Positions 21,889-32,653 of a DNA stretch of 64,000 bases are shown here, in pieces (positions within the stretch are counted from its first letter, which is position 1; each line of letters begins with the position of its first letter). Source of the stretch: Anopheles merus (taxonomy: Eukaryota; Arthropoda; Insecta; Diptera; Culicidae). A model generated the notes under the pieces. That model was not told the origin of the DNA and made no database searches. It saw only the letters and a list, made by a program, of their open reading frames with translations. The position numbers were made by a program, and so were the translations under genes. The stretch lies in assembly GCF_017562075.2 (NCBI RefSeq), contig NC_054083.1:33220755-33284754 (forward strand), read 5' to 3'.

Positions 21889-23431
21889 TTAGTCGTTCTT
21901 GATCTGAATCTCGGACGTTGCTTTCCACTCCTCGTTCAGGTGCACCTTGCAACCGAGATCCCTCAGAGCTGACTTTACGTCGTGCGCAATGCTGGGATGA
22001 TCGGTCAGCGCCTGATTCAGCACATCCTCAATCCCTTGCGCCACGAACGTGTCGCACTGGTCGCGCGACCGCGAAACCATGTTCCGCACGGCCCACGCCC
22101 CGTTCCGCTGGATGATCTTGCTCGTGGGATGAATTTTCATCGTCTGAATGATCGTCTCCGAGATGCCCGTCTCGAACAGCGCCCTGCTGTTGGCCGGGTC
22201 GCGCAGCGCCAGCGTCGAAATGCACGCCAACGCGTGCCGCGCGAACGTTTCATTGTCCTTGTGGCGGTTCAGGGCGGACTCGAGCAGCGGCGCCGCCCCA
22301 CACTGCACAATGTGCTGCTTGACCGTATCGTTGCCGGCCAGCGCTTTCAGCAGCTTGCACGCTTCGCGAATAATTTTCATCGACTCGGGAAACTCAACCA
22401 TCGCGTCCAGGATGAACTTAAGCCCGCCGGCTTCCTCGACCGTTTGGCAAAGCTCGTTGCGCACCGTCAGAGAGGCGATCGTCAGCATCAGGTCGCTCAG
22501 TGTGTCCGGATCGGATTTGAACTCTGAAATTGAGCCATAAAGTGATGTCGTTAGTTTCGTTACAAACAGAAAACAAGAAATTTGTAACACCGACTAGTAA
22601 GCAGTTGGGTGATTTCAGTCAGCGCCTCCGCAGCCAGCTGACGGGCATGTTCGTGCGCCTTGCCAAACTCCACCCGGATGTCATCGTCCAGTATCAGGTA
22701 CCGGAACAGTGCGCTTGTGTTGCGAATCACTTCCGGCTCGTTGCGCCCCAGAAACGGCTTGAGCGTCGGGATGGTAAGATTTTCCTCCATTATCGTCTGC
22801 CGGTTCATTTCGTGCAGTATGCACGCCTTTTGCAGCCACTTCAACAGCTCACAGGCAATCTTCGCGTCGGGGGCGGTCTTTAAGTGCTTCAACGCGACGG
22901 CCAACGATTCGTGGCAGAACACATCGGGCTGCTTGTTGATAATCGCATTGGCGGCAGTGAGCAGCTTCAGCAAAACCTCCTCATCTAGTTTCTCCTCACT
23001 GTTTAGTCGCTTTACGATGTGTTCGTAAGCACCCAGTTTCGCTGCGAGCACTCGATGGGGAACGCTCTGCAAGTAAAGGGGGAGGGAAATGTTACCCTGG
23101 CCGAAATGATCACCTGGATTTGCTTCTTCCGCAACCCATCCATTACCTGTTTGCACTCCTCGACAATCACAGCCAAGTGCTGACAAATCTTCTGCGGATC
23201 AGCATCGTTCGTTTCGGCCAGCCGCTTCAACTCGTCCACACTTTCGTTCAGCAACGGCACGCCCGTGCTAGGGTTCACGTTCAGATCCTTTATGATGTTG
23301 CCCAGATGGATGCCTTGAGCCTCGAACTGCTTGATCGTTTCCTCTCTCGCCTCCTCGATCGACATGGAAAACTCGACAATGTTTTCCTTCACCACATCGT
23401 CGAAAGTTTCCTGCGTGATCACTTTGGCCAT
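21889..23431 (-). CDS. ARMC6: ARMC6-like armadillo-repeat protein
   Basis: Armadillo-repeat protein of poorly known function, conserved from insects to humans. Exons 23431..23114, 23066..22595 and 22523..21889 give 474 residues (human 501). The conserved N-terminus reads ITQETFDDVVKENIVEFSM followed by EETIKQFEAQGIHLGNII. The middle has DDDIRVEFGKAHEHAR, and the repeats end with RNGAWAVRNMV and the family C-terminus KSALRDLGCKVHLNEEWK. All is alpha-helical solenoid, without signal or membrane segment. The exon 2-3 join needs a weak donor (A|GTCGGT at 22594), chosen because it is the only nearby GT that restores frame and yields LLTKFKSDPDTL, which aligns with the family. A donor at about 23524 (AAAG|GTAAG) suggests a 5' UTR intron. 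Confidence 0.88.
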
Positions 23432-23868
23432 TGCGATGGACTGTGGGGCGATGGGGAGAAAGAGATTAGATAAATGTGGAGCAATGCAAACGGAATAATA
23501 ACAGCACTGCCAACGGCTGGCTTACCTTTGTCTTTGAAGCAAGAAAACCTACTGGGAATGACTCAGTCTAACCCACGCACAAAATGCAACACGGCAGAAA
23601 GGGAGTTTTCGGTGCTTGTTTTGCCCAACTTCAACACGGTGGATGTATTTGTAAAGTAATAAAATTTGAGAAGAACTAGGTAATGGACCAATTTAAAATT
23701 AAAACCAGAGAATAAATACAATTTCGCTGGCAAAAGCAAGGCCTGCTAAACTTTCACTCTTCGCCGTCTGCGGAGTTGACGAAACAGAAAGAAAGAAACA
23801 CGATCAAAACAACACACACACTGACAGTTTTGGGACACATTCCTACTCAAAACAAGAGAAATTGGAAC

Positions 23869-24916
23869 TAGTGATGGTGCACAACGGCTCCGACCGGCTT
23901 CAAACGATTTCAAAGTCGGCTCCGCTGCAACGGCTCCGGAGCCTACTCCACACCTATGGCTCCGGAGCCGGTTTTAACACAGGGGACCAAACAAACCTTT
24001 TCAATGAAGTTTCAATCGAGAAAACCCGGAAATAGCGGAGTAAGTCATGTTTAAACGAAACAAATCGATAAGTTTTGAACATTGTTAAGAAAGACGAGAC
24101 AAACGAATACTACACAACGTCATTGCATGTCAATACTGCAATCACATCGGGTGTTAGCTTGCACACTTGAAAGAATATAAATTCGTTTTTTACGCTAACA
24201 TACAATGCCGTCTCTATTGAACCGTTAGTCAGGAGCCGTTGGTCCGGAGACGTTGAATCGCCGCCGTGTATGTGATCGGTCCTGCTATGTGTAATCAGTA
24301 AGTCACTGAAAGCCAAACCCACTAGCGGTACAGGCAAGCCTTGACCGATAACGGTTATTGTGCCAAAAGAAGAAGAAGAAGTAGAAGAAGAAACTCCACC
24401 TGGAGTTGGAGACGTTCGGAGTCGTCCAGAGTCACCCGGAGTCGTTCAGAGTCGTTTGGAGTGGTTCGGAGTCGTCCGGCGTTGTTTGCAGTCGTCCGGA
24501 ATCGTTCAAAGTAGCTCGGAGTCGCCCGGAGTCGTTCGCAGTCGTCCAGAATCGTTTGGAGTCGAAGTCATCCGGAGCCGGAATCGGCCTTCGAAACAAA
24601 GGCCTCTACACGAAGTGCACGCGCAAAGTGAAAGACAAAAAACACAACAAAATGAAATGCCTGATCAAAAGCACATTAAACCCGGCAGCTCCTGTTGACT
24701 GCAAACGACTCCAAACAACTCGGGATGCCTCCGGACGACTCCGACGGCTCCGGCCGACTCCGGATGACTCGGACTCCCAACGACTCCGAACGACTCGGGC
24801 TGGCTCCAGACGACTCCGGATGATGCTGGGCAGACCTACTTTCCAGAGTCGATTCCGAAATTATCGGATTCGGATCGGAGTCGACTCCGTATTTTTGCCA
24901 ACTTTACCCATCACTA
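23869..24916. mobile_element. CGGAGTCG-rich palindromic repeat with hAT-like ends
   Basis: Begins TAGTGATGG (23869) and ends with the complement CATCACTA (24916), resembling hAT-type termini, although I see no matching 8-bp target duplication. The interior has CGGCTCCGGAGCC units (about 23890-23965), a long forward run of GGAGTCGTCCGGAGTCG variants (about 24405-24590) and the complementary ACTCCGGACGACTCC run (about 24710-24830). It is related to the array at 8745-9015. It is non-coding and ends about 210 bp before the PITRM1 start codon. Whether this is one element or several is uncertain. Confidence 0.5.
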
Positions 24917-25046
24917 CTCCGACTACATCGTGGTCCAAAACATTTGACATTTGCGTCCGCAAAATCAGCTGTCAAATCGTCGCAACACTCCAGTCTTGTT
25001 ATGAAATTGCTCCGTGCTTGGTCGTAGTTGTTGTGCGAAAGAAAAT

Positions 25047-25114
25047 GTAAGTAATCTTGCAATAAGTCTTAAAAGCTTTTAAAAAATAACCATTTACTTT
25101 AAACTTCGATCCAG
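25047..25114 (+). other. Probable 5' UTR intron of PITRM1
   Basis: AAAAT|GTAAGT at 25047 and a CCAG acceptor ending at 25114 bracket 68 AT-rich bases. The coding ATG follows 13 bp after the acceptor. Splicing is inferred from consensus only. Confidence 0.55.
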
Positions 25115-25127
25115 CATCACCTACACC

Positions 25128-28100
25128 ATGCTGCGACAGGCATCGTCGCTGAGGCGGCCATTCGTCGTTAGCCGCCGCTGGCATTCGTCGACACCGGCAC
25201 CGAAAGTGAACCCGGTCGTGCTCGCGAACATCAAAGCATCCGACCGGTACCGTCCGGGCAGCCGATACCACGGGTTCGTCTGCACCCAGGCCCAGTATAT
25301 CGCGGACTTCAACATGACGGCGTACATGTTTCAGCACGAAAAGACGGGCCTGCAGTACCTGCACGTGGACCGGCAGGACACGAACAACGTGTTTTCGATC
25401 AACTTCCGCACCACGCCGTTCGATTCGACCGGTCTGCCCCACATCCTCGAGCACAATGTGCTGTGCGGGTCGCAGAAGTTTCCCGTGCGCGATCCGTTCT
25501 TCAAGATGCTGAACCGCAGCTTGGCCACCTTCATGAACGCGATGACCGGGCCCGACTACACGCTTTACCCGTTCAGTTCGACGAACGAGATCGACTACCG
25601 GAATCTGCAGGCAATCTACATGGATGCAGCGTTCCGGCCGAACCTAAAGTATCTGGACTTCCTGCAGGAAGGCTGGCGGTTGGAGCACGCGGAGCTGCAA
25701 AACCCCAAGTCGGAGTACGTGTTCAAGGGCGTCGTGTACAACGAGATGAAGGGTGCATTTTCGGAAAATTCGGCCGTGTTTGGGCAGAAGTTTTTCAACA
25801 AGCTGCTGCCGGACCATACGTACGGTTACGTGTCGGGGGGCGATCCGCTGGACATACCGTCGCTCAAGCATCAGGATCTGGTGGACTTCCACCGCAAGTA
25901 CTACCATCCGAGCAATGCGCGCATTTTCAGCTACGGTTGCTTCGATCTGGACAAAACGATGGCGTTCGTGGACGGGCAGTATCTGCAGGATTTCGAGCGC
26001 ATCGACACGCGGTACAGCGTGATACCGCCGCAGAAGCGGTGGACGAGCGCGAAGAAGGACCACGTGCGCTGCCGATACGACAACATGGGCGCACCGCTCG
26101 AGAAGCAGAACCAGATCGCGATCGGGTACCTGATGACGGACATTACCGACGTGTACGAAACGTTCCTGATGCACATACTGACCGAGCTGCTGGTGAAGGG
26201 GCCCAACTCGTTCTTCTACCGGAACCTGATCGAGCCGAACATTTCCGGCGGCTACAACCAGCTGACCGGGTTCGATTCGCACATCCGCGATACGATGTTT
26301 GTGGTCGGGCTGCAGGATCTGGCCGTGGAGGACTTTGACCGGGTGGCGCAAATCTTCGACCGCACGGTGGAGGAAGTCATCGCGAAGGGGTTCGAGCCGG
26401 CCCACATCGAAAGCGTGCTGCACAGCATCGAGCTGACGATGAAGCACCAGACCAGCCGGTTCGGGCTGGGTCTGCTGTTCAATCTGACGCCGCTGTGGAA
26501 CCACGACGGTGATTTGATACGCGCCATGAACGTAAGCGAATCCGTGGCCAAGCTGAGGGAAAACATGGCCAACAATCCGAAATACCTGCAGAACAAGGTG
26601 GAGTACTACTTCCGCAACAACAAGCATCGACTGACGATGACGATGTCGCCGGACGAAAACTACGAGAAGCAGTTTGTGGACGCGGAACGCAAGAATCTGG
26701 AAGCGAAAGTATCGCAGTTGAACGAATCGGACCGGGCACGTATCTACCGGGAAGGTATCGAACTGTCCGAATCGCAGAAGGCGCATCCCAACACGGACGT
26801 GCTGCCCTGTCTGAAGCTGAACGAGATCGAGAAAAAGCTACCGGAAACCAACGTCGAGCAGCGGCTAGTAACGAACGTTCCGACGCAACTGTGCCGCGTG
26901 GACACCAACGGCGTCGTGTACTTCCGGGCCATCCTGGACGTCAATGGGTTAAGTACGGAGCAAAAGCTGCTTCTGCCACTGTTCAACACGATCGTGACAC
27001 AGTTCGGAACCAAGGGCATTGACTACCGGGCGTTTGATCAGCTGATCAGCTCCAAAACGTCGGGAATTGGCTTCTCCACGCATCTGGTGGAGAACGTGCA
27101 CAACATGCAGCAGTACGAGTTCGGGCTGTACCTCGGCACGTACGCGCTGGACAAGAACGTGCCGGACATGTTCGACATCTTTAGGCGCATTTTCAACGAG
27201 CTCGAGCTGAACGATGTTAAGCGGTTTGAGATGCTGCTGGAAAACTACCTGTCCGAGATGTCGGTCGGTATCGCCCAGTCCGGGCACATGTACGCGATGC
27301 AGAACGCAAACGGTTTGGTAACGGAGGCGGGCCGGTTAAGGGAGCGGCTGATGGGCATCGAGCATCTCGCCTTCATGAAGGATCTGGCCCAGCGCCATTC
27401 GGCCGAGGAAATTCTGGACAAATGCCGCTCGATTGCGAAGCTGTTCGAGGAGTCGGGAATGCGCTGCGCACTTAACTTCACGCCCACCTCGGAGCAGCAA
27501 ACGGTGCAGCACTACGGCAAGTTCATCGACAGCATTCCCGTGCGCAGTACGCAGGCGAGGGTTTGGAACGTTTCGGAGCCGCTGGCGACGACGCCGTCGG
27601 GTGAATGCCGCCACACGGTCATGAACATTCCCGTCAACTACTGCGCCAAGTCAATCGTGGCCGTCCCGTACACCCATCGCCACTATGCGCCGCTCAAGGT
27701 GCTCGCGAAGTACCTGTCGGCCAAGTATCTGCTGCCGGTGGTGCGCGAACAGAACGGCGCGTACGGTGCGGGTGCGAAAATCACGTCGGACGGGCTGTTC
27801 AACTTCTACAGCTACCGCGATCCGAACTCGCGCGCCACGCTGGACGTGTTCGATGAGGCGTACGGGTGGAACATGCGCACCGTGCCGCAGATGGACGAGC
27901 AGACGCTGTTCGAGGCGAAGCTGGGCGTGCTGCAGCAGCTGGACGTGCCAATTGCGCCACTCGAGCGGGGCATGGATCTGTTCCGGCAGGGCATTTCCGA
28001 CGAGCTGTTCGGGCAGCACCGTGCGGCCGTGCTGGACGTCGGCAAGGACCTGCTGCTGGAGGTTAACGAGCACTATTTGAAGCCGGGCGCGGTGAAGGTG

Positions 28101-28181
28101 GTTGGGAAGTCGGTGCTCGGACCGGAAAACAAGCAGCTTTCGAAGGACGGTGAAAACTGGACGACTTTTGCGTTGCAATAA
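25128..28181 (+). CDS. PITRM1: Mitochondrial presequence protease PITRM1 (PreP, M16C)
   Basis: Zinc metalloprotease of the mitochondrial matrix that degrades cleaved presequences and other short unfolded peptides. Single exon, 1,017 residues, the full family length (human 1,037). The N-terminus MLRQASSLRRPFVVSRRWHS is a typical basic targeting peptide. The inverted zinc motif HILEH is at residues 105-109 (H105, E108, H109), followed by NVLCGSQKFPVRDPFFKML. The distal zinc ligand is E206 in GVVYNEMKG. The M16C-associated linker and the second, inactive M16 half follow. A C-terminal segment (EQNGAYGAGAKITSDGLFNF) has the family R/Y-type substrate-binding context. AATAAA at 28204-28209 follows the stop by 23 bp, so the 3' UTR is short. 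Unusually for its size the coding region has no intron. Confidence 0.96.
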   Translation: MLRQASSLRRPFVVSRRWHSSTPAPKVNPVVLANIKASDRYRPGSRYHGFVCTQAQYIADFNMTAYMFQHEKTGLQYLHVDRQDTNNVFSINFRTTPFDSTGLPHILEHNVLCGSQKFPVRDPFFKMLNRSLATFMNAMTGPDYTLYPFSSTNEIDYRNLQAIYMDAAFRPNLKYLDFLQEGWRLEHAELQNPKSEYVFKGVVYNEMKGAFSENSAVFGQKFFNKLLPDHTYGYVSGGDPLDIPSLKHQDLVDFHRKYYHPSNARIFSYGCFDLDKTMAFVDGQYLQDFERIDTRYSVIPPQKRWTSAKKDHVRCRYDNMGAPLEKQNQIAIGYLMTDITDVYETFLMHILTELLVKGPNSFFYRNLIEPNISGGYNQLTGFDSHIRDTMFVVGLQDLAVEDFDRVAQIFDRTVEEVIAKGFEPAHIESVLHSIELTMKHQTSRFGLGLLFNLTPLWNHDGDLIRAMNVSESVAKLRENMANNPKYLQNKVEYYFRNNKHRLTMTMSPDENYEKQFVDAERKNLEAKVSQLNESDRARIYREGIELSESQKAHPNTDVLPCLKLNEIEKKLPETNVEQRLVTNVPTQLCRVDTNGVVYFRAILDVNGLSTEQKLLLPLFNTIVTQFGTKGIDYRAFDQLISSKTSGIGFSTHLVENVHNMQQYEFGLYLGTYALDKNVPDMFDIFRRIFNELELNDVKRFEMLLENYLSEMSVGIAQSGHMYAMQNANGLVTEAGRLRERLMGIEHLAFMKDLAQRHSAEEILDKCRSIAKLFEESGMRCALNFTPTSEQQTVQHYGKFIDSIPVRSTQARVWNVSEPLATTPSGECRHTVMNIPVNYCAKSIVAVPYTHRHYAPLKVLAKYLSAKYLLPVVREQNGAYGAGAKITSDGLFNFYSYRDPNSRATLDVFDEAYGWNMRTVPQMDEQTLFEAKLGVLQQLDVPIAPLERGMDLFRQGISDELFGQHRAAVLDVGKDLLLEVNEHYLKPGAVKVVGKSVLGPENKQLSKDGENWTTFALQ

Positions 28182-29464
28182 GGAGAAAATGTTGCTGTGG
28201 TCTAATAAACATGATGTTCTACTTAGTTGTTTGAAATTATCGTATGGTGTGTGTTGTCCATCATTTCAATTCCTGTGAACATTCATCGAGCAAAAGGAGA
28301 GACACGTAAAACATCATTTTCTTTATGTATACATGGGATTGCATAATTTACTGATGGAAAACAAAAAAAAAACACTAACAAAAATTGCTCACAAAAAAAC
28401 CATTATTACGCATGTTAAACCCTACGTTCTCATGTTAAGGGAGAGTATAATGATACCGGAAAATCGATTGCTAATTTTATAGAACGTACAAAAAAGAGAC
28501 CCCCTTCCCTCCACCGTTCCGCCGTTGTTCCGTAAATGCAGGATGCCCACGTTGGAATGATGTTGTCCTACGTCCTACCCTCTCTCTGTTTCGAATCGCT
28601 TTCCCGCGCGAAAGCCACGTGTCTTTTGGGGAAGAGTTTAAATGGAAGAAACAACATCGTTTCGCCTTTTTTGTCCGTATTTCTTGCTGCGCGGCACTCT
28701 AGGCCCGCGGCCCTAGTTGTTTAAAACCATTGAAGATGACCGAGATGAACGGCACGGAAGCGACCGTATTGCACACTTTCTGTACTGGCGCACTACTGCA
28801 AGTGTAACCCAAATAATTGTCTTCAAACATTACGGCTTTACTCGGTCGAACATGTCCTTTCCCTAGCCGGTAAATGTCCCTGTTGTGTCTCGAGGATAAG
28901 TTGTGTCCTTTTTCCAGGTAGCCAAAAGCAAATACCCAGCATAGCATATGGGTATTGGTGCACACCAGGCAGGATTAAAGGATGATTTAAAAACTCGAAC
29001 CACTGCTGCTACTGTGCCCTTTCGGCAAGCAAGCCATACCCACACCAGAGTCGAATAAAAAAAGGTTCACAGTTTGCAATTGCAATGTGTACTTGCACCC
29101 TTTTTCATGCACCACCTCTTTCCCGTACCATTATAACTGCAGTAAATATCTCTTTTCCTCCTCCTCCTCCTCCTCCTCCTCCTCCTCCTCTATTACGCGT
29201 CGTTGCCAGTACAAAAAAATGCACCATACATTGTGTGTGTTTGTTTGTTTGTGTTGGTGTATGATTTTTCTCTTCCCCGGTTCAGCTAATCTACCTAGCT
29301 CGCTGGTTGTCCATTCGATCGATAAACGCAGATCCGCAGTATCGGCAGTTCCGCACACTATTCGATAAGTTTAATGCATCTGTGTAGTTTTGTGATTAAA
29401 ATTGCGCAGGCGCTTTTCAGCTTTTCAGAGAAGCGACGCACGTGGTCGAGAGGCGCGCTTCGCT
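28182..29464. other. Spacer between convergent PITRM1 and FKBP8 genes
   Basis: No coding exon recognised. It contains the short PITRM1 3' UTR and probably the FKBP8 3' UTR: an ATTAAA-type signal on the minus strand at 29375..29370 would give one of about 100 nt, and a longer form is possible. A TCC repeat lies at 29156-29190. Confidence 0.55.
29156..29190. repeat. (TCC)n microsatellite
   Basis: About 11.5 TCC units: a pure purine/pyrimidine strand-asymmetric tract in non-coding sequence downstream of FKBP8. Confidence 0.95.
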
Positions 29465-31127
29465 TTACGGATTATTATACCGGTACATTGCAACACCGAC
29501 CACGCCGATCAGGATCGTACCTACGAGGTAACCCCACATCATGATCTGGGGAAGAGTAAAAGCAACCGAACGTTAAGATGGCGCCCATTTCGAAAATTTT
29601 CTCTTTTAACTCCGTTTAACCTTTACTGCTTTACCTTGGACGATTCAGTGGTTTGGGCGGCTGGCGGAGCCTTTGTCTTTTGTTCAAGCTTCTGCGCCTG
29701 GCCCAGCATCTTCTGGTACAGGTCGCGCTCGTTGCGAGCCTCACGCTTTGATTTCAGGATCAGTTTGGATAATTCCTATCAATTTATTAGAAGAGAAAAG
29801 ATAAAATTACCGCATCCAGCAGGAGTCATGTGGGCAACTTTCGCTCGTTTCACTTACGGATTGTATTAGCTTATCGTCAACGTCGATCGTTGCCGCTTTC
29901 TGCAGAAGCGTAATAGCACCAGCCGTGTCGCCCTTTGCGTCTAAAATCTATATTGCGAAAGAGAAAGATCAAATGAAATGAAAAGTTTGTTTAATTATTG
30001 CCGTGAGCACTACACATACCTTGCCCTTGCGGTACAGAGCCTTGGCGTTGTTCGGTTGACACTTTAGCACATGGTCCACCGACTTCAGGGCCGCCTCGTG
30101 GGCCGATATTTTAAGCTGAGCCAGCGCGAGGTTATTGTACACTTTCATACGATCTTCCAGCAAATCCTGCAGCTCCGCGGTGGACAACTGATAAGGAAAA
30201 CCGGGTAGAGAAATTAGTTGCGCCCCCTTCCAGTACGTACGGGCATTTGACGATAAGCGGAAAACAAGAGCGCTATGCACTTTTTGTTTCTGCTTTCCCT
30301 TCGCCTTTGCCTTACCTCAACCGAGCCTGCCGAGCCGGATTCCATCATGCCACCGGCGCTGACCGTATCGTCCAGATACTCGAGCGCCCGGCGATAGCTC
30401 TGTATGGCCAAGTTATACTCCTGGCGCTTCATCCAGAAGTTGCCGCGCAATCGCTTCCTGTTGCCGATTTCCTTGCGCGACGCGTACGTTCGCGCCTCGA
30501 TGTCGCTTTCCTCCCGCATCGACACCAGCTCGACCGTGTAGGTGATGGTCGCGTTCGGTGGCACGGTCCGTATCACCGGATCCTGCTCGGTCGGATCTTT
30601 CACCCCCAGCTCGCCGTATGCGAAGCGCGGATTTACGATCACTTCCGCCACCTCGCCCTCGTTCATGAGCTTCAGCGCCATATCTAATCCTTGCACCACC
30701 TGCCCAATGGGGACGGTTGTGGATGGGAATTAATGACAATGCGATAAATGGTACTATTGTTCGTACTTACCTCCACATCGTCAATTTGCACCACAGCATT
30801 GTTTTGCTCCTCGACCACCGTACCATCCTCGAGACGCCCGGTGTAGCTGACGGTTACCAGATCTTTGCTTTCGGGCCGCAGTTCCGATCGGCCCTTTTTC
30901 AGCACCTTCTTCAGCAGCGTCCCATTGCCCAGGATGTCCATACATTCCGATTCGCTTTCCTCCGTTGCTTTCGCTTCGCTCTCGGGTTTGTCGTTTTGTT
31001 CGGATGTAGACGGCTGTTCGTTTACTTCTGCGGGAGCTGGCACCGATGAGGCTAGCTCGGCACGCTCCTGCTCGTTTAGATTCGACAAATCTTCGAAGGA
31101 GCTGCTACTTGATTTTTCCGCATCCAT
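29465..31127 (-). CDS. FKBP8: FKBP8/FKBP38 orthologue (zonda), tail-anchored mitochondrial immunophilin
   Basis: Outer-membrane co-chaperone. Vertebrate FKBP8 inhibits apoptosis and acts as a mitophagy receptor, and Drosophila Zonda is needed for starvation autophagy. Exons 31127..30771, 30699..30316, 30187..30020, 29947..29858, 29775..29635 and 29545..29465, all phase 0, give 406 residues (human 412). Parts: an acidic N-terminus with FEDL at residues 11-14, a likely LC3-interacting core after a Ser run; an FKBP domain at about 85-180 (VTVSYTGRLEDGTVVEE, PRFAYGELG, VPPNATITYTVELVSM); TPR helices at about 190-340 (NFWMKRQEYNLAIQSYRRAL, YNNLALAQLKI, ALYRKGK); a coiled segment; and a C-terminal membrane helix (WGYLVGTILIGVVGVAMY) with the short basic tail RYNNP, typical of a tail anchor. 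Confidence 0.94.
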
Positions 31128-32164
31128 GATGACTCACGCGAAGTTAGCTGCAAACGAGCGGGAACACAGAACGATACAGAGTGGGTAAAGCGAGAGGATG
31201 ATGCAGCAGTAGTGTTTAGAAAGCGATCGCACAAAGCCCTCGTTATCACGCAATCAGCCCCGACCCGTGGTACGCTCGAGTGGTAGATAGCAGCTTTCGT
31301 GCCCCCTCCAGACCGAACCCTCCCGAAGACCCGCGCTATTACAACACCAGACACAAAACAGGCTTTCGCTGTGGCCTCCGTCGAACTTTCTGCGCAATGA
31401 CGTCGTCAAAAATGGCACTAGAATCTCGGATTTGCTACCTGAAGGCGGATGGGCAGCAACGAATATTCTGGAAGGCGCAGTGGATACTTTCTTTTCAAAA
31501 CACTTCTTTTCGGGGGGCGCACTTATCCGCGCGAAACGGCGAAAACACGCATCGAATGTAAATAAAATTCACACAGAAAACGACTTACCTGCAACGAAAC
31601 GAAAGTTTTCCTACCCGCAGCGACACAAGAAAAACAAATGCTAATGGTGCAGGTTTGACAGGTTCGATGAAATGGCAAATAATACACGATGAAACGGAAA
31701 CTCGACGAAGATTCAAATGGTGCTGCCCAGTGACAGTTGTAGGGTCGTTCGCGTTGTTTTTTATTGTCTCGAAAGTGGTTTTAATACCCAGCTGATGAAA
31801 AACTTAGATGATATTTTTTTCTTAATATATTTCTGAGTTTTTTGGAACTAAAACCAGCAATTAAATGAAATGTATTGGAAACAAAGGAAACAGAGAATAA
31901 GAAAAATTCTAACGTCTGCGGGAAGCAGCAACGACTGTCACTGGCAAACGTCTCGCTGTCAAAGGTAACGTCTGACGGTGTCAAATTTTTCATTTGTCTA
32001 CTGTGGGGATTCTTTCTACGGCGTTTGCCTCAATTTTCACATGTGCGTTTCTGTAGCTCCGGCACCAAAGTGTAAATTTCATTGGTTAATTGTTGTTTCG
32101 CACCCCTTTTTCCGACCCGATTGCAGTGTAAAAGCGACGCGCCAGCAAGTGTGACCGAAGCAGG
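31128..32164. other. Divergent promoter region of FKBP8 and bicaudal
   Basis: About 1 kb between two divergent start codons. A probable 55-bp 5' UTR intron of the right-hand gene lies at 32072-32126 (GTAAAT donor, pyrimidine-rich GATTGCAG acceptor). No coding exon seen. Confidence 0.45.
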
Positions 32165-32653
32165 ATGAATCCGGAAAAGCTGAAGAAAATGCAGAGCGAG
32201 GTGCGCATCGGCGGCAAGGGCATGCCCCGCCGCAAGAAGAAGATCGTCCACACGAGCTCGGCCGTCGACGACAAGAAGCTGCAGCTGTCGTTGAAGAAGC
32301 TCGGAGTCAACACGATCCCCGGCATCGAGGAGGTGAACATGATCAAAAACGACGGCTCGGTGATCCACTTCAACAACCCAAAGACACAGGCTTCGCTGGG
32401 CACCAACACGTTCGCCATCACCGGCCACAGCGAAACGAAAATGATCACGGAAATGCTGCCCAACATCATCTCCCAGCTCGGGCCGGAGGGTTTGAACCAG
32501 CTGAAGAAGCTGGCGACGGCGGCCGCCGCCGAAGAGGATGACGACGTGCCGGAGCTCACCGAGAACTTTGAGGAGGTGTCGAAGAAGGAGGCGGAGACGA
32601 AAGAGGCGGCCGCTGCCAGCTCGAAGGCCCCAGAGGTTCCCGCATCTTCCTAA
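32165..32653 (+). CDS. bic: Nascent polypeptide-associated complex beta subunit (BTF3, bicaudal)
   Basis: With NAC-alpha it forms the ribosome-bound NAC that shields nascent chains and keeps SRP specific; in Drosophila bicaudal mutants affect embryonic patterning. Single exon, 162 residues. The ribosome-binding basic N-terminus is clear (MNPEKLKKMQSEVRIGGKG then RRKKK). The NAC domain follows at about 38-103 (LKKLGVNTIPGIEEVNMIKN, GSVIHFNNPKTQASLGTNTF, HSETKMITEMLPNIISQLGP). The tail is acidic and Ala/Glu-rich. Good start context (GCAGGATG). No AATAAA close to the stop; ATTAAA near 33197 would give a 3' UTR of about 0.55 kb. Confidence 0.97.
   Translation: MNPEKLKKMQSEVRIGGKGMPRRKKKIVHTSSAVDDKKLQLSLKKLGVNTIPGIEEVNMIKNDGSVIHFNNPKTQASLGTNTFAITGHSETKMITEMLPNIISQLGPEGLNQLKKLATAAAAEEDDDVPELTENFEEVSKKEAETKEAAAASSKAPEVPASS

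Noticed and set aside
22587..22591. Alternative ARMC6 donors GGTGTT
   Set aside because: Either choice breaks the frame into exon 3 or creates a stop at the junction.
24400..24900. CRISPR-like look of the spaced CGGAGTCG units
   Set aside because: Units are degenerate, variable in length, reverse direction halfway and have no true spacers, and the DNA is eukaryotic.
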